Below are positions 43,802 to 53,492 of a DNA stretch of 64,000 nucleotides, in pieces. Origin of the DNA: Rhizobium sp. WYCCWR10014 (lineage in GTDB: Bacteria; Pseudomonadota; Alphaproteobacteria; Rhizobiales; Rhizobiaceae). Below the pieces are notes generated by a model, which saw only the letters and a list, made by a program, of their open reading frames with translations, searched no databases and was not told the DNA's origin. The stretch lies in assembly GCF_001657485.1 (NCBI RefSeq), contig NZ_LXFU01000027.1, positions 62,001 through 126,000 of the forward strand, written 5' to 3'. A program made the translations under genes and the position numbers. How positions within the stretch are numbered: the first letter of the stretch is position 1; every line of letters starts with the position of its first letter.

Positions 43802-45886
43802 TCATTTGTCGGCACCAAGATCATAGATGCGGCCTGTCAGCCAGGCTGGCCAGTCTCGCTCGAAGAAGGACCTGGCGCTTTCATCGAATGTGCGGTTCGC
43901 ACGCGTTGAAAGCCTGATCTCATCCCCATCAAGACGAACAATAATCTGCTCTTTGCGATGCGCTTCGCGTTCCTTCCGGAAGCGATAATCCTGCAACGGC
44001 CCTGAGCGCGCCAGCGGAAGCGATTCGCCCTCCGCATCGCATATCGCCCGCGCACCACGGCTGCCGCCTCCATTGCGAATGAAGAAATCAAGCGCGCTGA
44101 GCACGGCTTCCGACGCAAGTGCCATATGCCGCCATTGCACGCATCGAACCGCCTCCGCTGCGCGACCGTAGGCAATGCCGTCGGCGCGAATTTCAGCGTT
44201 CAGTTTCCGCGCTTCGACCAAGGCTCTGCCTACGCTCTCCTGATCGCAGATGATGCCAGCCTTCTCGCTCATTCGTGCCTGCACTGCCAAGCGGATTGAT
44301 TTGACGGTGAGCGGGCTGTCCTTGCGAAGGCCGGCAAGGAGGTCGGCGATGCCCGCCTCTGCGATATCGGTTATATCCCCCGTGGGGTGCCGCTTTGCCC
44401 TGCCGCTGGCGCTGATGTGCTCTGCCGCGCGCGTACCGAAGACTTGCCCGGCATTGAGCGCTGCTCCACCCGGCCTCGTCACGCCGTGTGTGCCCGCTGC
44501 TTCTCCGACAGCGTAACAGCCGCCGAGACTGCTGCGGCCCCAGGTATCGACCATGATGCCGCCGTTCATGTGCTGATTGTTGACCGCAAATTCCAGCGGC
44601 TCCTCGGCGATATCGATCTTGTAGCGGCGGTAGAGCTCGATCGCGAGCGGGTTCATATGCTTCAAGCGATCGATCGGCATGTCCTGGTCGGCGCCGGCCT
44701 TGCCGAGATAGTCGCGGACGTCTTCGTCCAGTCTTTCCAGGCTGAACGGCAGGTCGCCCGGCATGGATAGGGGATTGCGATTGAAATCCATAAAGACGCG
44801 CCGCCCTGCGGCGGTTTCTCGGGAGATGGCAAGGTCTACCAGGCTCGAGCCGAAATCGAGCATGCGCGTCGCGTGAAATGGCCACTGATAGCCCTTGCGA
44901 AAGACGTTCGAAGCCAGCTCCTGCGTGCTGCGGTAGTATTCTGCCAGGAAATGGTGTTCGGCGCCGTCTGAATCGAGCGAGTAGATATGCGGGATCGCCT
45001 GGACGTAGGTGCCCGACAGATTCCACGGGAATCCTTCCCTGCGCGTTCCGATGCCGAACTGGCTTTCGGTCAGGTTGACGAATTCGGCGCCTGCCTCGAG
45101 CGCCAATCCGAAAGAGCCGAAGCAGCCGTTGGGATAAACGCTGTCGCGATAGAGTTCGCCCGGCCCGCCGGCGGCGAGCACGATCAAGCCACTGACGAAC
45201 AGCGCTATGCCCAGCGGGTTCTCCTCCCTGCGGTCGCTGGCGCGCATGGCGACTATCCCGACCACATGGCGGTCATCGCCATCGCCCCCGATGAGGATCC
45301 TTACCGCGGTGGTCTGGTTATAGAACGGCACTCCGAGCCGGAGCGCCTCCTCGGCCAGCACCTTGACCATCAGGCGCGAGGTGCGTGGACCGCAACTGGT
45401 AGCGCGGCCGACTTCGTCATGGTCGGTCTGATATCTGAGCGTTCCGCCCAGCGGATCCTGCGGCAGCGGCAGGCCTAAGAACTGGAGCGATGCCATCATT
45501 CTGGACGAGCCCACAGCCTCGACATAGGCCGTGTCCTCGTCCATTGCGCCGCCGCTGCGGATGGCGCGGGCCATCGCCTTGTAATTGTCGCCTTGATCCG
45601 CCGTATTTGCAGTGTGAAGGGTCTGCTTGTCGGATCCCGAACAAGCCGAGGTTCCCCCCCATGCGCTTTGGCTGATAATGACGACGTCATCGCCGCGCCG
45701 CTTCATTTCCATCGCGGCTCGCAGACCTGCCGCGCCGGATCCGACGACGACGCAACCGGCCCGATAGATCGGCACCTCGAGGCCGGCGAGCCGGATCACT
45801 TCCGAAGGGGCGGGCTCGGTTGGGAGCCGCGGCATGTCGACATCGGTCAGTGCGTCAAGAATGTCCTGCGGAACGTCTATGGTCAT
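43802..45886 (-). CDS. FAD-dependent oxidoreductase, fumarate reductase/succinate dehydrogenase flavoprotein-like
   Basis: A 694-residue flavoprotein. The FAD-binding GSGAAGLRAAMEMKRRG is near residue 48, AWGGTSACSGSD near 75 is the second FAD contact, and GRSSLGGCYAVGEAAGTHG near 470 is the C-terminal FAD loop. A C-terminal helical region from about 540 resembles the flavoprotein C-domain. No heme or membrane anchor is seen, so it is a soluble dehydrogenase or reductase. It is the last gene of the LacI-led operon and overlaps the previous gene by four bases. The substrate is unknown. Confidence 0.85.
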   Translation of the reverse strand: MTIDVPQDILDALTDVDMPRLPTEPAPSEVIRLAGLEVPIYRAGCVVVGSGAAGLRAAMEMKRRGDDVVIISQSAWGGTSACSGSDKQTLHTANTADQGDNYKAMARAIRSGGAMDEDTAYVEAVGSSRMMASLQFLGLPLPQDPLGGTLRYQTDHDEVGRATSCGPRTSRLMVKVLAEEALRLGVPFYNQTTAVRILIGGDGDDRHVVGIVAMRASDRREENPLGIALFVSGLIVLAAGGPGELYRDSVYPNGCFGSFGLALEAGAEFVNLTESQFGIGTRREGFPWNLSGTYVQAIPHIYSLDSDGAEHHFLAEYYRSTQELASNVFRKGYQWPFHATRMLDFGSSLVDLAISRETAAGRRVFMDFNRNPLSMPGDLPFSLERLDEDVRDYLGKAGADQDMPIDRLKHMNPLAIELYRRYKIDIAEEPLEFAVNNQHMNGGIMVDTWGRSSLGGCYAVGEAAGTHGVTRPGGAALNAGQVFGTRAAEHISASGRAKRHPTGDITDIAEAGIADLLAGLRKDSPLTVKSIRLAVQARMSEKAGIICDQESVGRALVEARKLNAEIRADGIAYGRAAEAVRCVQWRHMALASEAVLSALDFFIRNGGGSRGARAICDAEGESLPLARSGPLQDYRFRKEREAHRKEQIIVRLDGDEIRLSTRANRTFDESARSFFERDWPAWLTGRIYDLGADK

Positions 45887-47061
45887 CCGCGTTCAGCCAA
45901 CGGGATGTCGACCCAGCGCCTCTCGCGGGAGGACTCCATGCATGCGTCGACGATCTGGCAGATGTGATGGCCGGTATCGAATGTCGGCCACATCGGCCGG
46001 TTTGCAACGATCGAGCGGATCACCTCGGCCACCTCGATGATCTTGCTTTCATTGTAGCCTAGGCCGAAATTGGGCAGAGGAAGGAAAGCCCTGAAGGTGG
46101 GGTTCTCCGGACCCACGTCGATCTCCCTGAAGCCGCGCCGTCCCGTCCGGTCGTCGTTGGAATAGAAGCGCAGCCGGTTTATCTCGTCGTAGCTATAGGC
46201 GATGCTGCCCTTCGTTCCATAGATTTCGTAGGTCTGCATGAACTTGCGGCCGGTCGCGACTCGGCTGAAATCGACGATCCCGCCGGCGCCGTTCTCGAAC
46301 CGACACAGCAGGTTCGTTGCATCGGGATTGGTGATATCAGCCCAGGATTCGTTACCTGACAGTTTCACCTCTTCGCCATAGGCAAGGCCCTCGACGACAG
46401 GCCGGCGCGTCGTCACGATGAGATTGTCGGCAATCAGCGAACTGACGCGGCCGACCAGGAAATCCATGAAGCTGAAGATGTGCGAACCGGTATCACCGAC
46501 GATCCCGGTCGGCGCAAGCTTTCCATCGGCGCGCCACATGAAGGGCGCGCTCGGATCGCCATACATGTCGACGTGCTGGCAGCCGCGGAACAGCTTGATC
46601 TCGCCGATTTCGCCGGATTGAATAATGTCTTTCGCCAGATCATGGACGGGATTGCGAGGAAAAGCATGTCCAACGCGGGTAATGACGCCCTTCGCCCGGG
46701 CGATGTCGGCCAGTTCCCGCGCTTCAGCGGCGGTGTTTGCCAACGGCTTCTCGCAATAGACATGTTTGCCGGCCAGCAAGGCCGCCTTGGCCACCGGGTA
46801 GTGAAGGTGGTCGGGCAGGCAGATATCGATCAGATCGACATCAGGATCAGCGACCGCGAGATTCCAATCCTGAAGAATTCTTGCACCCGGCGCCCTGTGG
46901 GAGAGATCCCCGGCTGCCTTCGAGGGACCTTCGACGAGAGCCACGATCCGTGCCGTTCCCTCCGACACTCCGAAGAAATGCGGAAAGGTCTGATAGGCCA
47001 TCGTATGGACCTTTCCCATCCAGCCCGAGGCGCCAAGCACTGCAACTCTGACTTCAGACAT
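45883..47061 (-). CDS. Gfo/Idh/MocA family oxidoreductase
   Basis: A 392-residue NAD(P)-dependent enzyme. The Rossmann motif VLGASGWMGKVH opens the protein, and the family signature EKPLANTAAEAREL lies near residue 105. The C-terminal domain carries the usual substrate sheet. Members oxidise or reduce sugars, cyclitols and sugar acids. AGGAGA precedes the ATG at 47061, and its stop overlaps the next gene's start. In this operon it would act on a product of one of the flavoenzymes. Confidence 0.9.
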   Translation of the reverse strand: MSEVRVAVLGASGWMGKVHTMAYQTFPHFFGVSEGTARIVALVEGPSKAAGDLSHRAPGARILQDWNLAVADPDVDLIDICLPDHLHYPVAKAALLAGKHVYCEKPLANTAAEARELADIARAKGVITRVGHAFPRNPVHDLAKDIIQSGEIGEIKLFRGCQHVDMYGDPSAPFMWRADGKLAPTGIVGDTGSHIFSFMDFLVGRVSSLIADNLIVTTRRPVVEGLAYGEEVKLSGNESWADITNPDATNLLCRFENGAGGIVDFSRVATGRKFMQTYEIYGTKGSIAYSYDEINRLRFYSNDDRTGRRGFREIDVGPENPTFRAFLPLPNFGLGYNESKIIEVAEVIRSIVANRPMWPTFDTGHHICQIVDACMESSRERRWVDIPLAERG

Positions 47062-47086
47062 TGTCGTCTCTCCTCTCGAGATGGCT

Positions 47087-48742
47087 TTAACGGATTTCGG
47101 CACGGGACCGAGGCCGCGCATCGTTGCGTTCGTAGGCGAAGATGGTGGGGGAAAGTGCCGGCAAGCCCCGGATGAGGTCCGATCCCTTTTCGCCGACCAT
47201 GATCGTCGGCGCGTTGGTATTGCATGACGGCACGCGCGGCATGACGGATGAATCGCAGACCCTGAGGCCTTCCAGGCCATGGACCTTGAGATCAAGCCCG
47301 ACAACCGCTTCAGGCCCTGTCCCCATCTTGCAGGTACCGACCGGATGATGGTCGGTCTTTGCGTTGGCGCAGCCGTAGTCGAAAAGCTGCTCGTCGGTCA
47401 TCACCTTCGGCCCAGGAAGCCTTTCGGCCATGACATAGGGCTTCAGCGCCGCCTGTTGCATGATCTCGCGCGCGATCTTGAGCCCCTCCAGGGACATCGT
47501 CCTGTCGTGGGAATCGGACCAGTAGTTGGGATCGATCAATGGAGAGGCGGCCGGGTCGGATGATGACAGACGCACCGTCCCCCGCGAGCGCGGATGCAGA
47601 TAGGCGGAATTAAGTGTCACGCCCGCATTCTTGAGCCGCTCGACACCGGCTTCGATGCCCGAACCCAGGCCGAGATGGAACTGGATATCAGGAGAACGGG
47701 CTTGCGGATCGGCATACCAGAAGCCGCCGGTCTCGAAGAGCGACGAGGCGACCGGACCGGTGCGGAACAGGACGTATTGAATACCGGCCCAAAGTGTCCG
47801 GTGGAGTTTTGCAACGCCATCATAGGTGTGATCGCCCGTGCATTCAGCAATGACGAAAAGATCCAGGTGATCCTGCAGGTTTTCGCCGACACCCGGCAGA
47901 TCGTGGAGCACCTTGACGCCCACCGACCGCAGGTGGTCGGCCGGTCCTATGCCAGACTGCAAAAGCAGCTTCGGCGATCCGATCGCGCCCGATGACACCA
48001 GCACTTCGCGTTCGGCGCGCACGATCTCCAAGCCGCGCGAGGTCACGATCTCGACGCCCGTCGCGCGACCTCCCTCCACGATAATACGCGCGACACGCGC
48101 GCCCGTCCGGACCGTCAGGTTCTTCCGATCCTTGATCGGGGAGAGATAAGCGAGCGAAGCCGACGACCGGCGGCGGTTGCGCTGCGTGAGCTGATAAAAT
48201 CCCACTCCCGCCTGCTGGCGTCCGTTGAAGTCGTGATTATAGGGAATGCCGAGCTCCTGGCCTGCACGGATATAGGCGTCGCAGATCGGCAACGGCGCAG
48301 CCGGCATCGAGACGCCCAGCGGACCGCCATAGGAGTGATAATCGTCAGCGAAGCGCTGATTGTCCTCCGCGCGTTTGAAATAGGGAAGGATCGAGCGGTA
48401 GTCCCAGCCCTCGCAACCGTCTTCACGAGCCCAGAGATCATAATCCGCCGCGTTTCCGCGTGTATAGAGCTGGGCGTTGATGGACGAGCCGCCGCCGATG
48501 ACTTTCGCCTGCGTATAGCGAAGCACCCGGCCTTTCATGTGCTTCTGGGGAACGGTTTCCCATCCCCAGCTTGCGACACCTTTGGTCATCTTGGCGAAGC
48601 CCGCCGGCATGTGAAAGAGCGGATTCCAGTCGCCTCCGCCCGCTTCGAGCAGGAGGACGCTGACATCGGGATCTTCGCTCAGCCGGCTTGCAAGAACGCA
48701 TCCTGCCGGACCGGCGCCAGTGATGATGTAATCGAATCCCAT
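47087..48742 (-). CDS. GMC family oxidoreductase (choline dehydrogenase-like)
   Basis: A 551-residue FAD enzyme of the glucose-methanol-choline family. The FAD motif ITGAGPAGCVLASRL is at the N-terminus, GGSSINAQLYTRGN near residue 90 is the first GMC signature, SSGAIGSPKLLLQSGIGP near 260 is the second, and the active-site histidine is in HHPVGTCKMG near 490. It oxidises a primary or secondary alcohol. The ATG at 48742 comes two bases after the stop of the neighbouring GMC gene, so translation is coupled. Confidence 0.92.
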   Translation of the reverse strand: MGFDYIITGAGPAGCVLASRLSEDPDVSVLLLEAGGGDWNPLFHMPAGFAKMTKGVASWGWETVPQKHMKGRVLRYTQAKVIGGGSSINAQLYTRGNAADYDLWAREDGCEGWDYRSILPYFKRAEDNQRFADDYHSYGGPLGVSMPAAPLPICDAYIRAGQELGIPYNHDFNGRQQAGVGFYQLTQRNRRRSSASLAYLSPIKDRKNLTVRTGARVARIIVEGGRATGVEIVTSRGLEIVRAEREVLVSSGAIGSPKLLLQSGIGPADHLRSVGVKVLHDLPGVGENLQDHLDLFVIAECTGDHTYDGVAKLHRTLWAGIQYVLFRTGPVASSLFETGGFWYADPQARSPDIQFHLGLGSGIEAGVERLKNAGVTLNSAYLHPRSRGTVRLSSSDPAASPLIDPNYWSDSHDRTMSLEGLKIAREIMQQAALKPYVMAERLPGPKVMTDEQLFDYGCANAKTDHHPVGTCKMGTGPEAVVGLDLKVHGLEGLRVCDSSVMPRVPSCNTNAPTIMVGEKGSDLIRGLPALSPTIFAYERNDARPRSRAEIR

Positions 48743-48743
48743 T

Positions 48744-50294
48744 TTACTGTCCTGTTGCATCCGGCCTGGTGACCGCCAGCGCCTGTGTCATGCCTGCAAA
48801 GTCCTTCGACGCGATGTGATCTGCCACTCTCAGCGCCTGAGCGGCGATGGTGAGCGCGGGATTCACCGCAGCCGATGTGGGGAGGAAACTGGCGTCGACG
48901 ACGAAGAGATTTTCGTGATCATACGAACGGCAATAGGTGTTCAGCGGCGCAGTCGCGGGATCGTTTCCGATGCGGATCGTTCCGCACTGATGGGAGGGCG
49001 TGCGCTTGTCGAAGGGTCTCGACAGGACAATCGGAAATCCGATCGATTTCAGGATCGTTTTCAACTTGGCGACAAGGGCAAGGTGAGCGTCCCAGTTGGT
49101 TCGCTGCCATTGGAGAATAATCCGATCTCCATCCACCATCACGCGGCTTTCGGGATTGGGAACGTCCTCGCTCATCGCATAGAAGTCGATGGCATGGCCT
49201 GTTATGAAGCGCAGAAGCCATTCCGGTGCCTGCGGCAGAGAGCCCTTGAGAACCTTTTCAGAGATGCGACCGAGGAGCTGCACGTTGCCGAGGGGCGGCC
49301 CTCCCTCCCCGTCGGAAAGATAGAAGTCGTTGAAGGCAAATGTCTTCTGGTAGATGGAGGTATTCCTAAACCGCGGCGAGACCCCGATGACGGCGGACGC
49401 GTTGTGATTCATGAAGTTGCGGCCGACCTGGTCGGAAGAGTTCGCCAGACCCTTTGGGAAGCGGTCGTTTTTCGAACGCAGCAAAAGCACTGATGATTGG
49501 ACCGCCCCGGCGGAGAGGATCACGATCTTCGCCGAAACCGTTACCGTCTGCCTGTTCTTGACATACGTCACCCGGTCGATCCGGCTCCCCGCTTCCGTGT
49601 CGAGCCGCGTCACACGCGCATTGGTTTCGAGCCGCACGTTCTCGTGTCTCAGCGCCACTGTGAGGGCTGCGGTCTCGGCATCCATCTTGCCGTCGCGTGC
49701 GTTTGGATGCGCATCCCATGGCGTGCGTGCTTTGGAGAGCCAGGCGTCAAGATCCAGGCCGAGCGGTAGGGAAAACGGATGCAAGCCTTTCTGCTTGAGG
49801 CGCGCCCTGATATCGGCGATCGGCGCCTCGTCCGGGACGGGCGAGTACTCGTAGGCCGTCGAGTGGTGCGGTTCTGTGGGATCTTCGCCCAGACTGCCGC
49901 GGACCTGGTACATGCGTTCGGCCTGGCAATACCACGGCTCCAGCGCTTCATACGGAAACGGCCAGGCCGGCGACACACCCTCGCGGTGCTCGATGACGTC
50001 GAAATCTTGCTCGCGATAGCGCGACAGCACGGCGCCGTAGAACTTCGAATTCCCGCCGACATTGTAATAATTGCCGGGATTGAAACCCTTGCCGTTCGCC
50101 TCGTACCAGGTTTCCTTCGGTCGAAAATGTCCCCGCTGGAAGATCGCGCGTTGGTCGCGGTTAACAGGAAGGTCGGCGATATGATCGCCGGCTTCGAGGA
50201 TCAATATCTGCGCGCCGGTCGCGGCCAGGCCGGCCGCGACCGTGGCGCCGCCGACGCCTGAACCGATGATGACGATATCAGGTGAACTGCTCAT
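48744..50294 (-). CDS. GMC family oxidoreductase, sugar dehydrogenase-like branch
   Basis: A 516-residue FAD enzyme. It has the FAD motif IIGSGVGGATVAAGLAATG, the NVGGNSKFYGA loop near residue 80, ILSAGAVQSSVLLLRS near residue 262 and the C-terminal CGTIRIGNDP and DASFLPTSAAVNP. The branch resembles dehydrogenases that oxidise pyranose or polyol hydroxyls to keto groups, and it differs clearly from the choline-dehydrogenase-like neighbour. No small subunit or cytochrome partner is coded next to it. It starts 16 bases after the ABC ATPase gene. Confidence 0.88.
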   Translation of the reverse strand: MSSSPDIVIIGSGVGGATVAAGLAATGAQILILEAGDHIADLPVNRDQRAIFQRGHFRPKETWYEANGKGFNPGNYYNVGGNSKFYGAVLSRYREQDFDVIEHREGVSPAWPFPYEALEPWYCQAERMYQVRGSLGEDPTEPHHSTAYEYSPVPDEAPIADIRARLKQKGLHPFSLPLGLDLDAWLSKARTPWDAHPNARDGKMDAETAALTVALRHENVRLETNARVTRLDTEAGSRIDRVTYVKNRQTVTVSAKIVILSAGAVQSSVLLLRSKNDRFPKGLANSSDQVGRNFMNHNASAVIGVSPRFRNTSIYQKTFAFNDFYLSDGEGGPPLGNVQLLGRISEKVLKGSLPQAPEWLLRFITGHAIDFYAMSEDVPNPESRVMVDGDRIILQWQRTNWDAHLALVAKLKTILKSIGFPIVLSRPFDKRTPSHQCGTIRIGNDPATAPLNTYCRSYDHENLFVVDASFLPTSAAVNPALTIAAQALRVADHIASKDFAGMTQALAVTRPDATGQ

Positions 50295-50309
50295 GTTAAC
50301 ACCTGGCCA

Positions 50310-51425
50310 TCACCCGATCCGCGCCTGTGTTTCCGGATCGAAGAACACGGCCTTGTCGAGATTGAATGCCAGGCGGGTGTTTTGTCCTGGAGCGATGCCG
50401 GTATCGGCGCGCAGGCGGGCGACGACGGATTTGCCGCCGAGCTTGGTGACGGCGAAGGTGTCGGAGCCGGCCGGTTCGACCACCTCGATCAGGCAATCAC
50501 CCTCGGTCAGCGAGCGCGCCTTGCGGTCGGCGCCATCGGGATCGGTCAAGGCCTCCGGCCGGATGCCGAAGATCACCTGTCTGCCGGTATAGGCGGTCAG
50601 GCCATTGTTGCCTGCGATGACGGGGAGCTTCAGCGGGGCGGCATTCGGCCGCTCCAGCGAGACTTCGAGCCCGCCGGCGCCGTTCTCGACGGTGGCGTTG
50701 AGCAGGTTCATCGCCGGCGAGCCCATGAAGTCGGCGACGAAGATATTGGACGGGCTGTTATAGATCTCGGCCGGTGTGCCGAACTGCTGCAGCACGCCGT
50801 CCTTCAGCACGGCGATCTTGGTCGCCAGCGTCATCGCCTCGATCTGGTCATGGGTGACATAGACGAAGGTGGTGCCCATGCGCTGATGCAGCCGCTTGAT
50901 CTCGGTGCGCATGTCGACCCGCAGCTTGGCGTCGAGATTGGACAGCGGCTCGTCGAACAGGAAGACCTGCGGATTGCGCACCAGTGCCCGCCCCATGGCG
51001 ACACGCTGGCGCTGGCCGCCGGAGAGCTGGCTCGGCTTGCGGTCGAGCAGATGGCCGATCTGCAGCATGTCGGAGACTTGGGCGATCGCCTTGACACGCT
51101 CCTCCTTCGGCACGCCGCGGATCTCCATGCCGAAGGCGATGTTGCCCGCCACCGTCATGTTCGGATAGAGCGCATAGGACTGGAACACCATGGCGATGTC
51201 GCGCTTGGAGGGATGCAGGCCGCTGATGTCGCGCCCGTCGATCTTGATATCGCCAGAGGTGATCGTCTCCAGCCCGGCAATGGTGTTGAGCAGCGTCGAC
51301 TTGCCGCAGCCGGACGGGCCGACCAGCACGAGAAAGCCGCCCTTTTCGAGTTCGAGGTCGATCCCCTTGAGAATGTCGACGGCGCCGAAGCGTTTTCTGA
51401 GACCGGAGATTTCGAGGAAGGCCAT
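50310..51425 (-). CDS. Sugar ABC transporter ATP-binding protein (UgpC/MalK type)
   Basis: A 371-residue ATPase with Walker A GPSGCGKST near residue 37, signature LSGGQRQRVAMGRAL near 135, Walker B VFLFDEPLSNLDAK near 155 and a C-terminal TOBE/regulatory domain from about 240. It powers the two permease subunits coded just upstream. Its start is three bases after the end of the permease gene. Confidence 0.96.
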   Translation of the reverse strand: MAFLEISGLRKRFGAVDILKGIDLELEKGGFLVLVGPSGCGKSTLLNTIAGLETITSGDIKIDGRDISGLHPSKRDIAMVFQSYALYPNMTVAGNIAFGMEIRGVPKEERVKAIAQVSDMLQIGHLLDRKPSQLSGGQRQRVAMGRALVRNPQVFLFDEPLSNLDAKLRVDMRTEIKRLHQRMGTTFVYVTHDQIEAMTLATKIAVLKDGVLQQFGTPAEIYNSPSNIFVADFMGSPAMNLLNATVENGAGGLEVSLERPNAAPLKLPVIAGNNGLTAYTGRQVIFGIRPEALTDPDGADRKARSLTEGDCLIEVVEPAGSDTFAVTKLGGKSVVARLRADTGIAPGQNTRLAFNLDKAVFFDPETQARIG

Positions 51426-51428
51426 GGA

Positions 51429-52415
51429 TTACCCTTTGACAGCGCCCGCCATCAGACCGCGCACGAAGTAGCGGCCGGCGAGGATATAGACGATGAGCGT
51501 CGGCACGGCGGCGATCATCGCCGCCGCCATGTTGACATTGTATTCGACGACGCCCGTCGAGGTGTTGACGACATTGTTCAGCGCCACCGTCATCGGCATG
51601 GATTCACCAGTGCCGGCATAGGCAGACGCAAACAGGAAGTCGTTCCAGATATTGGTGAACTGGTAGATCACCGTGACGACGATGATCGGCAGCGAGTTCG
51701 GCAGCATGATGCGGCGGAAGATCTGGAAGAAGCTGGCGCCATCGACCTGGGCGGCCCGCACCAGTTCGGTCGGAAAGGCCTCATAGAAATTGCGGAAGAA
51801 CAGCGTCGTGAAGCCGAGGCCATAGACGACATGCACGAAGACCAGATTGACGGTCGGATTGCCGAAGCCGAAGTTCCAGCCCGTGGTATTCTGCAGCGTC
51901 ATGCCGAAGCGGCCGAGCGAGCCGAGGATCGTTGCCATCGGCAACAGCACCGACTGGAACGGGATGAAGCAGGCAAACAGCATCAGCCCGAACACCAGCG
52001 TGTGGCCGGGGAAACGCCATTTGGTGAGCACATAGCCGTTCAGCGCCCCCATGATGGTGGAGATTGCCACAGCCGGCACGACCATCTTGATCGAGTTCCA
52101 GAAGTAGCCCTTGATGCCGGCGCAGGTGAGCCCGACGCAGGTCTCGCCCCAGGCCTTGACCCAGGGGTCGAAGGTCGGCGATTGCGGCAGCGCCAGCATG
52201 TTGCCGTTCTGGATCTCGTCCATGGTCTTGAATGAGGTGGTCAGCATGACGAAGAGCGGCATCAGATAGAGGACGGCAAAGATCAGCAGCAGGCCGTAGA
52301 TGACAGTGCGGCCGATCCAGCGGGTGTTGTTGCTGTTCTTGCTGTCGTTCCTGTGATCGCTGCCCTGCGGCAGCGTTGCGGTCGAGGTTGCTATCGGAGA
52401 GGTCACGCTGCTCAT
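51429..52415 (-). CDS. Sugar ABC transporter permease (MalG type)
   Basis: A 328-residue inner-membrane protein with about six transmembrane helices. The binding-protein-dependent transport signature EAFPTELVRAAQVDGASFFQ near residue 215 docks to the ATPase. The long polar N-terminus before the first helix is normal for the MalG type. It overlaps the MalF-type gene by four bases. Confidence 0.94.
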   Translation of the reverse strand: MSSVTSPIATSTATLPQGSDHRNDSKNSNNTRWIGRTVIYGLLLIFAVLYLMPLFVMLTTSFKTMDEIQNGNMLALPQSPTFDPWVKAWGETCVGLTCAGIKGYFWNSIKMVVPAVAISTIMGALNGYVLTKWRFPGHTLVFGLMLFACFIPFQSVLLPMATILGSLGRFGMTLQNTTGWNFGFGNPTVNLVFVHVVYGLGFTTLFFRNFYEAFPTELVRAAQVDGASFFQIFRRIMLPNSLPIIVVTVIYQFTNIWNDFLFASAYAGTGESMPMTVALNNVVNTSTGVVEYNVNMAAAMIAAVPTLIVYILAGRYFVRGLMAGAVKG

Positions 52416-53365
52416 CGCGCCTTCTCCTTCAGTTCGGAATAGAGATAGGGCACGATGATTGCCGAGATGGTCATCAGCATGATGATGGCGCTGGCCGAGC
52501 CGACGGCCATCTCGTTGCGCTTGAAGGTGTATTCATACATGAAGTTCGACGGCAGCCAGGCCGAGCCGCCGGGGCCGCCCGAGGTCAGCGCCACCACCAG
52601 GTCGTAGGACTTGATCGCCATATGGGCGAGCACGATGAAGGCCGACAGGAAGATCGGCCGCAGCAGCGGAATGACGATGCGCCGATAGAGCTGGAAGGCG
52701 GAAGCGCCATCGATCTGCGCTGCCTTCATGATCTCGCCGTCGATGCCGCGCAAGCCGGCCAGGAACATCGCCATGACGAAGCCCGACGCCTGCCAGACGC
52801 CGGCGATGACGACGGTGTAGATGACGAAGTCCTTGTTCTTGATCCAGTCGAAGTGGAAGCTCGTCCAGCCAAAATGGTGCAGCGTCTGTTCCAGCCCGAG
52901 GCCGGGATCGAGGAACCATTTCCAGGCAACGCCTGTCACAATGAAGGAGAGCGCCATCGGATAGAGGAAGATCGGCCGCAACACGCTCTCGCCGCGGATC
53001 TTCTGGTCGAGCAGGATGGCGAGGAAGAGACCGAGCGCCAGGCAGATGCCGACATAGAGGAAGCCGAAGATCGCCATGTTGGTGATCGAGGTGTACCAGG
53101 AGGACGGCGGATCGCTCTCGAAGGTCCAGCGCCACAGCCGCTGATAGGCGCGTGGCCCCGTCAGCGCATAGGAGGGGAATGTCTTGGAATTGGTAAAGGA
53201 CAGATAGGCCGTCCAGACGATGAAGCCATAGACGAAGATGATGGTGATGACGAAGCTCGGCGCCAGCACGATCTTCGGCAGCGCATCCTGCAGCCGGCCC
53301 CTCAACGAGATCCCCGTCGATTGCCTCGGCGTCAAAACCGGATCGGTGGTCGCAACGGTGCTCAT
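52412..53365 (-). CDS. Sugar ABC transporter permease (MalF type)
   Basis: A 317-residue inner-membrane protein with six predicted helices. The EAA-type coupling loop is GEIMKAAQIDGASAFQLYRR near residue 215. It lacks the large periplasmic P2 loop of E. coli MalF, as is usual for CUT1 systems in rhizobia. It starts 127 bases after the binding-protein gene, with a strong hairpin in the gap. Confidence 0.94.
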   Translation of the reverse strand: MSTVATTDPVLTPRQSTGISLRGRLQDALPKIVLAPSFVITIIFVYGFIVWTAYLSFTNSKTFPSYALTGPRAYQRLWRWTFESDPPSSWYTSITNMAIFGFLYVGICLALGLFLAILLDQKIRGESVLRPIFLYPMALSFIVTGVAWKWFLDPGLGLEQTLHHFGWTSFHFDWIKNKDFVIYTVVIAGVWQASGFVMAMFLAGLRGIDGEIMKAAQIDGASAFQLYRRIVIPLLRPIFLSAFIVLAHMAIKSYDLVVALTSGGPGGSAWLPSNFMYEYTFKRNEMAVGSASAIIMLMTISAIIVPYLYSELKEKAR

Positions 53366-53446
53366 GGAATGTCATCTCCTGCCTGCATGATCGTCCGGGC
53401 AATCGGCCCCGCATGATCATCCCGTATGATCGGCGCGGAGCCTGAA

Positions 53447-53472
53447 GCTTCCCCGCCAGCAGGCGGGGAAGC
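53447..53472 (-). terminator. Intra-operon hairpin after the binding-protein gene
   Basis: A perfect 11-bp stem (53447-53457 with 53462-53472) with a 4-base loop, 20 bases after the binding-protein stop on the minus strand. Hairpins at this place in ABC operons usually protect the binding-protein mRNA and lower downstream expression, giving binding protein in excess. No U-run follows, so readthrough is expected. Confidence 0.6.
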
Positions 53473-53492
53473 ATTTGTCATCACACGTGGCC

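Noticed and set aside
50382..52235. A 617-codon plus-strand frame opposite the ABC transporter genes
   Set aside because: It mirrors the ATPase and permease genes, which have all their motifs; composition is His/Asp/Gly-rich shadow sequence.
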